64,000 nt of DNA. It comes from a virus. Below, piece after piece: positions 19,660 to 27,746 of the stretch (within the stretch, counting starts at the first letter, position 1; every line of letters starts with the position of its first letter). The DNA lies in IMG/VR virus record IMGVR_UViG_3300035698_016128, positions 60,120-124,119 of that record. The stretch is one strand, 5' to 3'. Position numbers and translations under genes: made by a program. Below the pieces are notes generated by a model that did no database searches, was not told the DNA's origin, and saw only the letters and a program-made list of their open reading frames with translations.

Positions 19660-20380
19660 GGGAAGCGACAGGGTATTTCTTCGTGCCGAAGCACTTGATA
19701 TCTTCGATGAAGTGCATGGCGCATTAACCGCAGACGGCATGGTCGTTAAGGCTACGGCTTGTGGTTCGATCAGGCGTGGCAAGATGATGGTCAACGACCT
19801 TGATGTGGTTGTGGTATCGTGCTATGATAATGCCACACCCATCTGGGAGACGATAGCCACAAACCTGTGGGAACCTACCGAACGGCTTACCTGTGGCCCA
19901 GTCGAATTCAAGTTCAAATACAAGGGACTTCAAATTGATCTGAGAAATTTCCTTCCCGAACAAGAAGGAGCCGGACTACTGTTCAGTACAGGCAATGCCA
20001 TGTTCAACATCTCAATGCGCAGTAGGGCTAAGGTGGTCGGCGACAAGAGGGGCGAAACCTTCAAGCTTAACAGGTACGGCGTCCAATTAATCAAAGGTGG
20101 CATTGACGAGAACGTCACCTTTGGCTTCAGCGAGTCAGGTATATTCGGCTTCCTCGGTATGCCATTCGTTGAACCTGCCGACAGAAGCTTGGCTGAATAC
20201 GAAATGCACAGAGCCGACTCACACTCCATACCAATTGAAAACAGCAAAGGAACTGGAGTCTACAATGTGGTGCTGTCTGGGGGCAAGCTCTCCTGTCCGT
20301 GTAAAGGCTTCACATTCCGAGGTAAGTGCCGTCATGTAACCGAGGCACGTGCAATGGTCGATAACATACCCGAAGGGTGA
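19652..20380 (+). CDS. DNA polymerase X-like nucleotidyltransferase with C-terminal SWIM zinc motif
   Basis: A 242-residue protein. Residues 38-55 (GSIRRGK, then NDLDVVVV) are the pol beta-type nucleotidyltransferase signature, with D49 and D51 as metal ligands and D96 (LQIDLR) a likely third. STGN...ISMRSRA (112-126) matches the nucleotide-binding TGS segment of PolX, and FGFLGMPFVEPADR (165-178) the end of the thumb. The 8-kDa lyase/HhH domain is absent. Residues about 204-232 form a SWIM motif, C215-x-C217-x8-C226-x-H228. Expected activity is short-gap DNA synthesis or terminal transfer, with the zinc motif guiding DNA or protein contact. Start MAKGSDR follows GGAGTGCAAA. Confidence 0.82.
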   Translation: MAKGSDRVFLRAEALDIFDEVHGALTADGMVVKATACGSIRRGKMMVNDLDVVVVSCYDNATPIWETIATNLWEPTERLTCGPVEFKFKYKGLQIDLRNFLPEQEGAGLLFSTGNAMFNISMRSRAKVVGDKRGETFKLNRYGVQLIKGGIDENVTFGFSESGIFGFLGMPFVEPADRSLAEYEMHRADSHSIPIENSKGTGVYNVVLSGGKLSCPCKGFTFRGKCRHVTEARAMVDNIPEG

Positions 20381-20383
20381 GAC

Positions 20384-20824
20384 ATGGACGATAGGAAAGA
20401 AAAGATATTAGATAGAATGAAGAAGCAGGGCAAGCCACAAGATGATACGCTTGTGTCGAAGGAAGACCTTGTGATGTGGTACTCAACAGCAATCGAACAT
20501 GTGCTACGGTCTAACCAAGATATGTTGGCAAGCATAGCAGAAAGACTTGCCAAGCAGTACCCTAATATCTTCTGCGAACTGGCTGAGTATGACGATGAGG
20601 AAGAGAGCGAGAACAACGAAGTATTTAATCTAACTGATGCGGTCAGCCAAGAAGTTGCATCTCATCTTAGACGTGGCGAAAGTGAAAATGTAATAACTAT
20701 CCTCATGAGGTTAGGTCGCACGAGAGATGAAGCAATAAAATTTATGGAGAAATATACAGGCAGAATGTTAAGAGGATATGTTGGCCCAAAGAAAACAAAG
20801 GAAGATGAAAACATTCCATTTTAA
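20384..20824 (+). CDS. Unknown acidic protein with KILxRM N-terminus
   Basis: A 146-residue protein starting MDDRKEKILDRMKKQGKPQD. This N-terminal motif recurs in the proteins at 25135, 25878 and, in weaker form, 27743. The middle is acidic (EYDDEEESENNE) and the end basic. Function not recognised. Confidence 0.78.
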   Translation: MDDRKEKILDRMKKQGKPQDDTLVSKEDLVMWYSTAIEHVLRSNQDMLASIAERLAKQYPNIFCELAEYDDEEESENNEVFNLTDAVSQEVASHLRRGESENVITILMRLGRTRDEAIKFMEKYTGRMLRGYVGPKKTKEDENIPF

Positions 20825-20833
20825 GGAGATGAT

Positions 20834-21079
20834 ATGCCTACCAAGGCGAAGCAAAGAGATTACATAGAAGATGAGGCAGTGCCATGTATAGTGATCGGGT
20901 ATGACTTCGCATGCCGAGAGGAGAGAACCTTTCCCGAATGGTACGACAGCACTCAGCCCGACATGCTTGATGCCTTCTTCTTCAACACAATCTTGATCGA
21001 CCCAAATGATAACTCGAAGTATTACATCGTACAGTCAATTGACATGGAGTTTAAAACCACCAACGAACAAGGAGAATGA
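20834..21079 (+). CDS. Unknown 81-residue protein
   Basis: MPTKAKQRDYIEDEAVPCIV... after AAGGAGATGAT. Acidic and aromatic. Not recognised. Confidence 0.78.
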   Translation: MPTKAKQRDYIEDEAVPCIVIGYDFACREERTFPEWYDSTQPDMLDAFFFNTILIDPNDNSKYYIVQSIDMEFKTTNEQGE

Positions 21080-21082
21080 ATC

Positions 21083-21355
21083 ATGGGACAAGGTTATGAT
21101 CCGAAGCAGAACAAAGTGTTGAAGGAAGTCGAAGCAGGTGAAAGCCTCTTCATCACCGTGAACTCCTACAAGGATGGCGAACCCAAGATCCAGATCGCCC
21201 GCACCTACCTCAAGAAGGATGAGACACGCGGGTACGGCAAAACAGGTCGGCTCACCGTCACGGAATACGAAGACCTGTGCGGGGCCATGGAGGAAGTGCT
21301 TGACGGGATCGAACGCACCCCGGCTCCCAAGAAAAAGAAGAAGAAGGGCAAGTGA
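21083..21355 (+). CDS. PC4-like ssDNA-binding / transcription cofactor protein
   Basis: A 90-residue protein. Residues about 18-72 (ESLFITVNSYKDGEPKIQIA, then RTYLKKDETRGYGKTGRLTV and TEYEDL) follow the PC4/p15 pattern: curved beta-sheet strands, a basic loop with a Gly-Lys-Thr turn, then a helix. It ends in six lysines. PC4-like proteins bind ssDNA and occur in phages, where they may act in replication or transcription. Moderate confidence from pattern only. Confidence 0.6.
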   Translation: MGQGYDPKQNKVLKEVEAGESLFITVNSYKDGEPKIQIARTYLKKDETRGYGKTGRLTVTEYEDLCGAMEEVLDGIERTPAPKKKKKKGK

Positions 21356-21513
21356 TGTACTCGGTGCTAGATAGGGAAAAATGCTTCCACTCTATGGTAA
21401 GTAATTGCCCTATCAAAGCGCCGAAGATGTACAATACAGCATCTATAGACGGTTTCCGAGTGGCATGCTGTTTGCATTACTTAATGGTACACGCACAGCA
21501 CCAGAAAGGATAA
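21355..21513 (+). CDS. Possible small Cys/His protein overlapping P10
   Basis: A 52-codon frame (MYSVLDREKCFHSMVSNCPI..., ending VHAQHQKG) starts in a TGATG overlap with the PC4-like gene. It ends within the ribosome site of the next gene, so packing favours it. However, the sigma-54-type site P10 lies inside it, so it may be only a leader sequence. Confidence 0.45.
   Translation: MYSVLDREKCFHSMVSNCPIKAPKMYNTASIDGFRVACCLHYLMVHAQHQKG
21460..21476 (+). promoter_or_regulatory. Sigma-54-type promoter P10
   Basis: GTGGCATGCTGTTTGCA: TGGCAT and TTTGCA with GG (21462) and GC (21474) ten bases apart. Start near 21487, 31 bases before the ATG at 21518. Confidence 0.62.
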
Positions 21514-21517
21514 GCAA

Positions 21518-21871
21518 ATGAATTGTGATAGAAGCGGGGCCACTCCGGTAACGAACCCGGCGCTCCTAGGAATATGGGAACAAATCCAGAATGAAGATGA
21601 ACAAAGAACCAAGGAAGAGAAAACGGAAACTGACATACTCAAACCAATCTTCATGGAATACATCTTAGCAATACAAATCAGCGAAGATCGCACATGTGTT
21701 TCGCTTGCCTTTGCTACATTAATCGGGGCCATGCGCAGTCTAATCGCACCACCATTACGTAATAGGGTAGCGAGCGTCGTAACAAGCGATAGAGCATATC
21801 AGGCTATGGTAGCCACACTCGACAACACCCAATGCAAGGAGAACAGAGATGGCGAGCAAGAAGAAGGGTAA
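21518..21871 (+). CDS. Unknown 117-residue protein
   Basis: MNCDRSGATPVTNPALLGIW... after AAAGGATAAGCAA. Charged ends around a helical middle (SLAFATLIGAMRSLI). Not recognised. Confidence 0.72.
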   Translation: MNCDRSGATPVTNPALLGIWEQIQNEDEQRTKEEKTETDILKPIFMEYILAIQISEDRTCVSLAFATLIGAMRSLIAPPLRNRVASVVTSDRAYQAMVATLDNTQCKENRDGEQEEG

Positions 21872-22493
21872 GAAGAACTCAGTCTCCGGTACCAAGAAGG
21901 AGCTGAAGAAGAAGCTGTCGAAGCCCCAGGACATCAGCCTCAAGAAGAGCGCACCCGAAACGAAGCCGGAGAAGGCTCCGAAGGGCGAGCCGGGAACCAA
22001 GCGGATTCCACTCAGGAAGGTGAAGGCCAGCGATACGGCTTCCTTCCGCGACCGTGCCTACAACGGACCCAACGTGGTCAGGCGCACCGTTGGCTCCACC
22101 CTCGAAGGCAAGGCCCGCGAGAAGTTGGAAAACACGGTGTTCATGGAGGAACTGCGCAATCGTTTCGCCGACGCAAAGCGGTGCATCATGACCTGTGCCG
22201 ACAATGCGAACGGCCTGATCTGGCGCTTCTTCCTCGTGGGAACTGACAAGAACATCCGGTTCTGCACCGACGCCACCTTCTCCAAGGGCATTGGCATGGG
22301 CAACCCGACGTGGACCGGCAAGAAGAAGACCACTGGTGGCTTCGGCTGTGTCGACTACGTTTCGGGCGACGGCGTGATTCCCCAGAGGAACAAGCCGGAG
22401 AGCTACCGTTACATCCCGTCAACGGAAGCGAACCTCGAAGGCGTGACGGAATTCATGGAGGCAATGGGGTTCGAGCGCATTGTGGCCGACTGA
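21849..22493 (+). CDS. Lysine-headed orphan protein, possible distant paralogue of the 7680/9934 pair
   Basis: A 214-residue protein. Residues 1-60 are extremely Lys/Pro-rich (MASKKKGKKNSVSGTKKELK...). The remainder has DRAYNGPNVVRRTVGS..., then ADNANGLIWRFFLVG. This order weakly resembles AYHGGKxTxRxVG and NDGTxxRxFD...FRFF of the 7680 and 9934 proteins. The relation needs a profile comparison. AAGGAGAACAGAG precedes the start. Confidence 0.75.
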   Translation: MASKKKGKKNSVSGTKKELKKKLSKPQDISLKKSAPETKPEKAPKGEPGTKRIPLRKVKASDTASFRDRAYNGPNVVRRTVGSTLEGKAREKLENTVFMEELRNRFADAKRCIMTCADNANGLIWRFFLVGTDKNIRFCTDATFSKGIGMGNPTWTGKKKTTGGFGCVDYVSGDGVIPQRNKPESYRYIPSTEANLEGVTEFMEAMGFERIVAD

Positions 22494-22529
22494 CAACCCA
22501 AACACCCAACATACACGGAGGGCAAGGTA

Positions 22530-22955
22530 ATGGCAGGAGAAAAGAGATTCGTCCCCATTGATTTGATCGAAGAAGAATGGGAAACCGTGAACATCGGCAT
22601 GACCAAGCACATGGGTTGTATCACGACCCCCACCATTTTCTGGACGAAAAGCAAGAGAAACAGGTACAGCCTCACGCTCATGGGCGACCTTCCGTTCCAG
22701 ACGGGCGAAATGGTCACCTTCAGGGTGAAGAGAGCCCCGGCTGACGGCAAGGCTGTCGCCATTATGATCACACCGGGAGACGGTGTACACGAGAAACGGC
22801 TGACGCTCAACACAACCGACCGCAATTCGCGGACCCGCAAGCACAGAATCTCGTGCAAGGAATTGTGGGAGGCGACCCGACCCCCCGCTGGCCTTCGCAT
22901 TGAAGGAGTTTCTGGCCTGACCGGGGAAAACCCCACCATCATCTTCATGTTGTAA
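22530..22955 (+). CDS. Unknown beta-rich 141-residue protein
   Basis: MAGEKRFVPIDLIEEEWETV... after CGGAGGGCAAGGTA. Strand-rich with many basic residues (RNSRTRKHRISCKELW). Followed by a perfect hairpin. Not recognised. Confidence 0.78.
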   Translation: MAGEKRFVPIDLIEEEWETVNIGMTKHMGCITTPTIFWTKSKRNRYSLTLMGDLPFQTGEMVTFRVKRAPADGKAVAIMITPGDGVHEKRLTLNTTDRNSRTRKHRISCKELWEATRPPAGLRIEGVSGLTGENPTIIFML

Positions 22956-22961
22956 GCATCT

Positions 22962-22985
22962 GTGGGTATTCTCACGAATACCCAC
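22962..22985 (+). terminator. Hairpin after the 22530 gene
   Basis: GTGGGTATT-CTCACG-AATACCCAC, a perfect 9-bp stem seven bases after the stop codon. No T-run follows, so it may protect the mRNA end or attenuate rather than terminate. Confidence 0.55.
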
Positions 22986-23011
22986 GGACCTTAACACATG
23001 AGGAGGGAAGA

Positions 23012-23248
23012 ATGTCTAAGCCAAAATTTACGATGAGAAAATACATGGGTGATGATAAACTCTCATGGGCTGTGTTCAAGGACGGCAGAGCATACATAAC
23101 AGGGCTGTCAAGGAACATGGCCTCTTACTACAAGAAGCAAGAGGAAGCAAAGTACGACGCGCCCATACAGAGGAAGCCACACGCAAGGGCTACCGAAATC
23201 CATAAGGATAAAACAAAATATGACCGCAAGAGAAAAGATCGTAGTTAG
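23012..23248 (+). CDS. Small basic protein
   Basis: A 78-residue protein, MSKPKFTMRKYMGDDKLSWA..., with AVFKDGRAYITGLSRNMASY, a short strand-turn-helix seen in many phage small proteins, then a Lys/Arg tail. GAGGAGGGAAGA precedes the ATG. It overlaps the radical SAM gene by 29 bases. Confidence 0.75.
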   Translation: MSKPKFTMRKYMGDDKLSWAVFKDGRAYITGLSRNMASYYKKQEEAKYDAPIQRKPHARATEIHKDKTKYDRKRKDRS

Positions 23249-23972
23249 TGATCTCTCTATTGAGGTAACTCGCCGATGTAACCTACACTGCGAGCACTGC
23301 CTTCGTGGACCGGCTCAGTACAGAAGCATATCTGACGATATACTGCGCAAGCTGTTCAAACAACTGGACAGTGTCATATCGCTAACAATCACCGGAGGCG
23401 AACCAAGCCTCGTGCCCTCCCGCATAGCAAAGGTACTCCACTTCGCCAAACTCTACAAGGTAACCATAGAGAACTTCTTCATATCCACAAACGGAGTAGA
23501 AACAAAGCAGACTCCCAAGTTTATAACAGAGGTAATGAATCTCTGGCAGTACTGTGACGACAACGAGTACAGCGGTATACAAATAAGCGACACAGAGTTT
23601 CACAAGTGGGAACATGATGAAGAAATAGACTTCAGTAGACACCCGTTAAACATCTTCAAAAACACCACGCTACGTGGTGAGTACGGAAACCTTAACGACA
23701 GCAGGTACCCCGTCCTCATTGATCAGGGACGTGCTTCGGAAAGCTCATGGCCCACACGTAAGAACAGTGTTGCAGAGCTTGAGTTAGAAGAGTATGCCGA
23801 CACTGTCAATGTAGCTGGCGACAGCCTGTACATCAACGTCAAGGGACAACTAATAGAGGGATGTGATTGGTCGTATGAAAGCCAGAACAAGAGAGCATTC
23901 GGCACTCTACATGACGGTCTTATAATCGAACAACTCTTAAAAATAATTAAAGAAAGAGAAGTGAAAGACTAA
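23220..23972 (+). CDS. Radical SAM enzyme
   Basis: A 250-residue protein. C20-x3-C24-x2-C27 (CNLHCEHC) is the signature that binds the 4Fe-4S cluster and S-adenosylmethionine. TGGEP at 58-62 contacts SAM, and STNG at 89-92 lies on the next strand. The end (INVKGQLIEGCDWSYE) recalls the start of a SPASM-like region but has a single Cys, so no full auxiliary cluster is visible. The reaction cannot be named: peptide, tRNA, nucleotide or protein modification are all possible. The start is weakly preceded by AAGGATAAAACAAA. Confidence 0.88.
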   Translation: MTAREKIVVSDLSIEVTRRCNLHCEHCLRGPAQYRSISDDILRKLFKQLDSVISLTITGGEPSLVPSRIAKVLHFAKLYKVTIENFFISTNGVETKQTPKFITEVMNLWQYCDDNEYSGIQISDTEFHKWEHDEEIDFSRHPLNIFKNTTLRGEYGNLNDSRYPVLIDQGRASESSWPTRKNSVAELELEEYADTVNVAGDSLYINVKGQLIEGCDWSYESQNKRAFGTLHDGLIIEQLLKIIKEREVKD

Positions 23973-23980
23973 GAAAATGC

Positions 23981-24009
23981 TTGACCACGATTTGACCCCC
24001 TTGTATCAT
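23981..24009 (+). promoter_or_regulatory. Sigma-70-type promoter (TTGACC-N17-TATCAT)
   Basis: TTGACC (23981-23986) and TATCAT (24004-24009), 17 bases apart. The surroundings GCTTGACC...CTTGTA...GTATGG are shared with the promoter at 31367, suggesting a recurring phage promoter class. Confidence 0.7.
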
Positions 24010-24045
24010 ATAAGTATGGGAAAAACCACACTGAAAGGAGTTGAG

Positions 24046-24321
24046 ATGAAAGGCGCAGGTCAGGCACTTAAGAAGATTCTACAGGAAGAAGAACATTTAT
24101 CTCAGTTCGTTGCAAGAAGGAAGGAGAACGAAGCCAGAGTCAAGGCTCGCCAAGCCAGGGAGATTGCTAAAAGGGCAGCAGATCCCGTGAAAACCATGTG
24201 GTCCATATTCGTGATCGCCGCAAGAAGGTCGGCAATCGAAATGAAGGCGCATGATGAATTCTGGCAGAAAGATGAACACTATGATTTGATCAAGGAGATT
24301 CATGATGCCGACCGTAAGTGA
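24046..24321 (+). CDS. Unknown helical 91-residue protein
   Basis: Starts MKGAGQALKKILQEEEHLSQ after GAAAGGAGTTGAG. Helical and highly charged. First gene after the TTGACC promoter. Not recognised. Confidence 0.78.
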   Translation: MKGAGQALKKILQEEEHLSQFVARRKENEARVKARQAREIAKRAADPVKTMWSIFVIAARRSAIEMKAHDEFWQKDEHYDLIKEIHDADRK

Positions 24322-25024
24322 GTGGCGACAAAAACTGAAGAAGCCAGCACCGGCTCCGGCCCCCACTGAAGACGATGAAGATGGTGGGTACAATGCGCTT
24401 GATCCCCCGCCGGATGAAGTTGTATTCGATCACACCGCCAACATAGTGCCTCTGATCAAGCGTGACCCCAGTAAGATCCGTGATAAAATCATCGGCAAGT
24501 TCTCACTCAAGACAGCACACAAAGCAACACCTCCACCGCCAGCCTTACCGGAAGACACCGAAGAACATCACGCAGGGTTCAGTCCAACCCAGACAGAAGC
24601 GTATGCCTACGTAACAAGGCGAGTAGTTGATTATGCCGACCGCAACGCCTTCTTCGGGTCAATCCATGAGAAGTACCGCAAGTATGGTCGGTTCACGCCA
24701 AGGCAACTAGAGGCCGTTGCTAAGGCAATGCTCCGTGAGCCGATAGCAACCATCGGGCCACGGCTATTACTCGTCAAAAGCTTTAACGAGATACTTAAAT
24801 ATCTCAATGATGAAGTACACCCCAACATCGGTACCAACAGCAAGAAACGACAGCATATGAATGAACTGGTCGGTGTCATTAAGAACAGCGAAGACTACAA
24901 CGGAAGTGTAACAGAGAAACAATTCCACTATGCAGTATACAGACTATATAAAATAGCACCACATTTCCTCAAGGGGATTGATACATCCAGGACAAGAGGT
25001 ATACCTGTTGGCTGGAAGGCGTGA
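24302..25024 (+). CDS. Unknown 240-residue protein
   Basis: A Pro-rich acidic start (PAPAPAPTEDDEDGG) leads to a helical domain of about 150 residues (TEAYAYVTRRVVDYADRNAF...). No known motif. AAGGAGATTC precedes two tandem ATG codons. Confidence 0.75.
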   Translation: MMPTVSEWRQKLKKPAPAPAPTEDDEDGGYNALDPPPDEVVFDHTANIVPLIKRDPSKIRDKIIGKFSLKTAHKATPPPPALPEDTEEHHAGFSPTQTEAYAYVTRRVVDYADRNAFFGSIHEKYRKYGRFTPRQLEAVAKAMLREPIATIGPRLLLVKSFNEILKYLNDEVHPNIGTNSKKRQHMNELVGVIKNSEDYNGSVTEKQFHYAVYRLYKIAPHFLKGIDTSRTRGIPVGWKA

Positions 25025-25028
25025 GACT

Positions 25029-25127
25029 ATGGATAAGAAAGAATTTATGGCTATCGTTGATACTATTTATTGGGCAGTCTATGGCAGTGGTTTTATCTAC
25101 ACAGTCGTTATAGGTTTTAATATTTAA
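25029..25127 (+). CDS. 32-residue membrane peptide
   Basis: MDKKEFMAIVDTIYWAVYGS..., ending YTVVIGFNI: a charged start and one hydrophobic span. It fits between two genes and carries the next ribosome site just after its stop. Confidence 0.55.
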   Translation: MDKKEFMAIVDTIYWAVYGSGFIYTVVIGFNI

Positions 25128-25134
25128 AGGAGCC

Positions 25135-25878
25135 ATGATGGAATCGGCCAAGCAAACAATTTTGCAACGCATGGAGCGCAACAGCACATACGGGTTGCAA
25201 AAAGAGTCCGAAGGTTTGCGTAAGGAAATGGCAATCAAACAGATTAACATCAACACCCTCAAAGATCTTAACGAAGTACAAAAAGTTAAGATGAAAGAAC
25301 AAGAACGTAAAATAATCTCACTCGCATCACAGCTTGAGTCAATAGCCGAACACAGTCGCGCCAAAGATAATGTCAATGTTTATTTGCAGACAGTAAGCAT
25401 TGAAGCTGAAACGCAGGAGCAACACATTCTAGATAAACTACTCATGCCATTGGGTCTGACCCACAGAACAAAGGCGCTCGCGATATTCTTCAGGCATAAA
25501 GGAAAGATCCCTCAACATATCCACAAGGTTCAATATCACCGTGACTCTCGCACAAACGCTTGGGTAAAGAGCCCTATACTTCACAACCTTGCATTCATCT
25601 ACAATTTGGCTGACGAGATGGGGGAAAGAAATCAATTGGCCTTTGCCCTGATGATCTACAATAGGATGCTGAATGGCTCGCCAATGTCAGGTGCATATAT
25701 AGACTTTACTTTAAGACCTGAAACAACAGAACAAAGGGAAAAGATTATAAAGATGTGGGATGCTATACGCCCTCCTACATTTAAGAAATGGCGCACAGCA
25801 GGGAATATCATCGTGAAGCACTTCGAAGACATAGAGAAGAGGAAGGCAAAAAAGAAAGCTAAAGGGATGATGAAATAA
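25135..25878 (+). CDS. Coiled-coil protein with KILxRM-type N-terminus
   Basis: A 247-residue protein. ILQRMERN at the start, heptad-like residues about 25-75, a compact middle domain, then a KKAKKK tail. TAAAGGAGCC precedes tandem ATG codons. The stop overlaps the next start (TAATG). Function unknown. Confidence 0.78.
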   Translation: MMESAKQTILQRMERNSTYGLQKESEGLRKEMAIKQININTLKDLNEVQKVKMKEQERKIISLASQLESIAEHSRAKDNVNVYLQTVSIEAETQEQHILDKLLMPLGLTHRTKALAIFFRHKGKIPQHIHKVQYHRDSRTNAWVKSPILHNLAFIYNLADEMGERNQLAFALMIYNRMLNGSPMSGAYIDFTLRPETTEQREKIIKMWDAIRPPTFKKWRTAGNIIVKHFEDIEKRKAKKKAKGMMK

Positions 25879-26186
25879 TGACAACGAAGGATAAAATCTT
25901 AAATAGAATGAATGACCAAGGAGTTACCAAACTCCAAAAGGAAATAAGTGATACTAGGTCCCAGCTTAATAGTGAATTGAATGATCTTAGGTACCATCTT
26001 ATAACTGTTAAAGATAGTAGAACTGCTATGCGAAAAGATCTTGACAACCAAACGTCCCGTATAGGTAGTCTATCTACATTGGTGACTGATCTTCAATTCA
26101 GGCTTGTAGAAGAAGAGAGTACAGTGCGCTCGCTCACAAAAGAGAATGAAGAATTGAAGCACGACCTTAAAGAATTGAGAGGTTAA
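25878..26186 (+). CDS. Coiled-coil protein
   Basis: A 102-residue protein, MTTKDKILNRMNDQGVTKLQ..., nearly all heptad-type helix (SLTKENEELKHDLKELRG). It shares its N-terminal motif with 20384 and 25135. Probably a structural or oligomerisation partner. Confidence 0.78.
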   Translation: MTTKDKILNRMNDQGVTKLQKEISDTRSQLNSELNDLRYHLITVKDSRTAMRKDLDNQTSRIGSLSTLVTDLQFRLVEEESTVRSLTKENEELKHDLKELRG

Positions 26187-26190
26187 GCAA

Positions 26191-26565
26191 ATGAATTCAT
26201 ACAAATCTAGAACAGACTTTGAGGAAGAAGCCAAGGCTCTCAAGGAAGCAAACGAAAAGCTATCGTATGAGAATGGACAGCTTACTGAGAAGGTAGGCCG
26301 ACTCGAAGATGAAATTGAAGGCGGTATATCTGAACATGAACTCACTGATGAACTCGCAACACACCACAGGACCTTGCTCAAGCTTCAGCGGTTCGTCGAG
26401 AAACTACCAATGAGACGACGTGACCAGCGCACAACGTTTGATCTATTCAGAGAGGTTTTAGGAGACTTCGAACAGGCTATAGAACTAGGCAATGTCGAAG
26501 AAGAAAGGGTGTACCGTATACTCAACGGAGAGAGGTGGGGAGATGGCTACAAACAGGTGTGGTAA
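26191..26565 (+). CDS. Coiled-coil protein
   Basis: A 124-residue protein, MNSYKSRTDFEEEAKALKEA..., with a long helix over residues 8-50 and a second helical region. Not recognised. Confidence 0.76.
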   Translation: MNSYKSRTDFEEEAKALKEANEKLSYENGQLTEKVGRLEDEIEGGISEHELTDELATHHRTLLKLQRFVEKLPMRRRDQRTTFDLFREVLGDFEQAIELGNVEEERVYRILNGERWGDGYKQVW

Positions 26566-26818
26566 GAGCGACAACGCCCATCATAAGAGGCCTTCGCTAT
26601 TGAGCGAGAAGGCAGGAACATCGCCATTCTTCCACCTTGAAGACTGGTGCACATATCACAGTGGCTCCTGCCAGGACAACTGCGGAACCAACATGCCACA
26701 CATGCGCCCTTGCATCCAGGCAGTCATGATCCACAAACGCAAGACAGAAATAGAAGAAAAGATAAGCTTCGATCAGTGGGTCGAAGAGTACGCCAGCGGC
26801 AATAGGAGCTTGATATGA
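26543..26818 (+). CDS. Cys/His-rich 91-residue protein
   Basis: Starts MATNRCGKSDNAHHKRPSLL after AGAGGTGGGGAG. Later CTYHSGSCQDNCGTNMPHMR contains several Cys and His, suggesting a metal site. Overlaps both neighbours. Confidence 0.7.
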   Translation: MATNRCGKSDNAHHKRPSLLSEKAGTSPFFHLEDWCTYHSGSCQDNCGTNMPHMRPCIQAVMIHKRKTEIEEKISFDQWVEEYASGNRSLI

Positions 26819-27021
26819 GATTTATCTTTGGCTTCAATGGTGATCATATTAATCTAAGACCATTTGATTCTCCAGGATCAACTTCATTTGAGAAGGCAAA
26901 GAAAGAAGCACTTGAATATCTCTCTTGCCATATCAAAACAATTGCCGACAAGACAAAACAGTTAAGAGAATTAACAGAAAAAGACTTTGTAGAAGGAAAG
27001 GTGAAGGTATTCAAGCTATGA
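26815..27021 (+). CDS. Unknown 68-residue protein
   Basis: MRFIFGFNGDHINLRPFDSP..., in ATGA overlap with both neighbours, with AGGAGCTTGAT upstream. Not recognised. Confidence 0.76.
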   Translation: MRFIFGFNGDHINLRPFDSPGSTSFEKAKKEALEYLSCHIKTIADKTKQLRELTEKDFVEGKVKVFKL

Positions 27022-27746
27022 ATCCATTTCGCGACAGTGAGGTATTTAAAGCTATCGGCGCTCATGGCATAGAGCCATACGAAAAAGGCAACATGAAGAT
27101 TGTCAAGCGCAAGCTGTTTGGCACAGTAGACGACTACCTGACAAAGCAAATCCATTTCGGGGAACATGACATCCCCATTCTAATCATAGACGGTGTGCTT
27201 TGGATGAGCCTTACCCCAATGGAGATTCAAAGCATGTGGGTACCGCTCGAGGAGGCCACAGGAACGGTCGCTACGGCAGGGCTTGGGCTTGGGTGGTTCG
27301 CACTCAGGGCCGCTCGTAAGACTAACGTGAAGCGTGTCATTGTGGCAGAACGTGATCGGCGTGTGATTGACTGGTTCACCAAAACATTCAAGGGTCGAAA
27401 AGGTTTCAATAAGATCGAAATAATTGAAGGTGACGCACGAACCATCTTCAACAAAGGCACCTACGATTTTATGTTTATGGACATTTATAGTTCCTTGTGC
27501 GGTGATGTCGCCATTACCGACTCAGCATTGTTCATGCGCAATAACGAGATAGAAAATTATAGATTTTGGGGGCTTGAAAGAGTTATCATATCAGCCCACA
27601 TAGAACATCGCATGCGCCCAACCATTAACGAATCGGAAAGGGAATTCGCCCGCATGTTCTTAAGGTCCAGGAAGGCACAACTATACGACCCTTTCTGGAA
27701 TAAAGACTTTGTAGGTGACGTACTCAAGGAGCTTGGAAGAATATGA
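27018..27746 (+). CDS. Class I SAM-dependent methyltransferase / spermidine synthase-like protein
   Basis: A 242-residue protein. The Rossmann signature TVATAGLGLGWFALRAA (83-99), VIVAERDRR with acidic E111, EGDA (137-140) and YDFMFMDIYSS (149-159) follow the order of class I methyltransferases and polyamine synthases. The N-terminal 75 residues are beta-rich, as in spermidine synthase. Substrate unknown. Coupled by ATGA overlaps to both neighbours. Confidence 0.78.
   Translation: MNPFRDSEVFKAIGAHGIEPYEKGNMKIVKRKLFGTVDDYLTKQIHFGEHDIPILIIDGVLWMSLTPMEIQSMWVPLEEATGTVATAGLGLGWFALRAARKTNVKRVIVAERDRRVIDWFTKTFKGRKGFNKIEIIEGDARTIFNKGTYDFMFMDIYSSLCGDVAITDSALFMRNNEIENYRFWGLERVIISAHIEHRMRPTINESEREFARMFLRSRKAQLYDPFWNKDFVGDVLKELGRI

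Noticed and set aside
23012-23248. Possible RiPP precursor before the radical SAM gene
   Set aside because: The peptide resembles a common phage strand-turn-helix small protein, with no leader-core pattern, transporter or recognition element.
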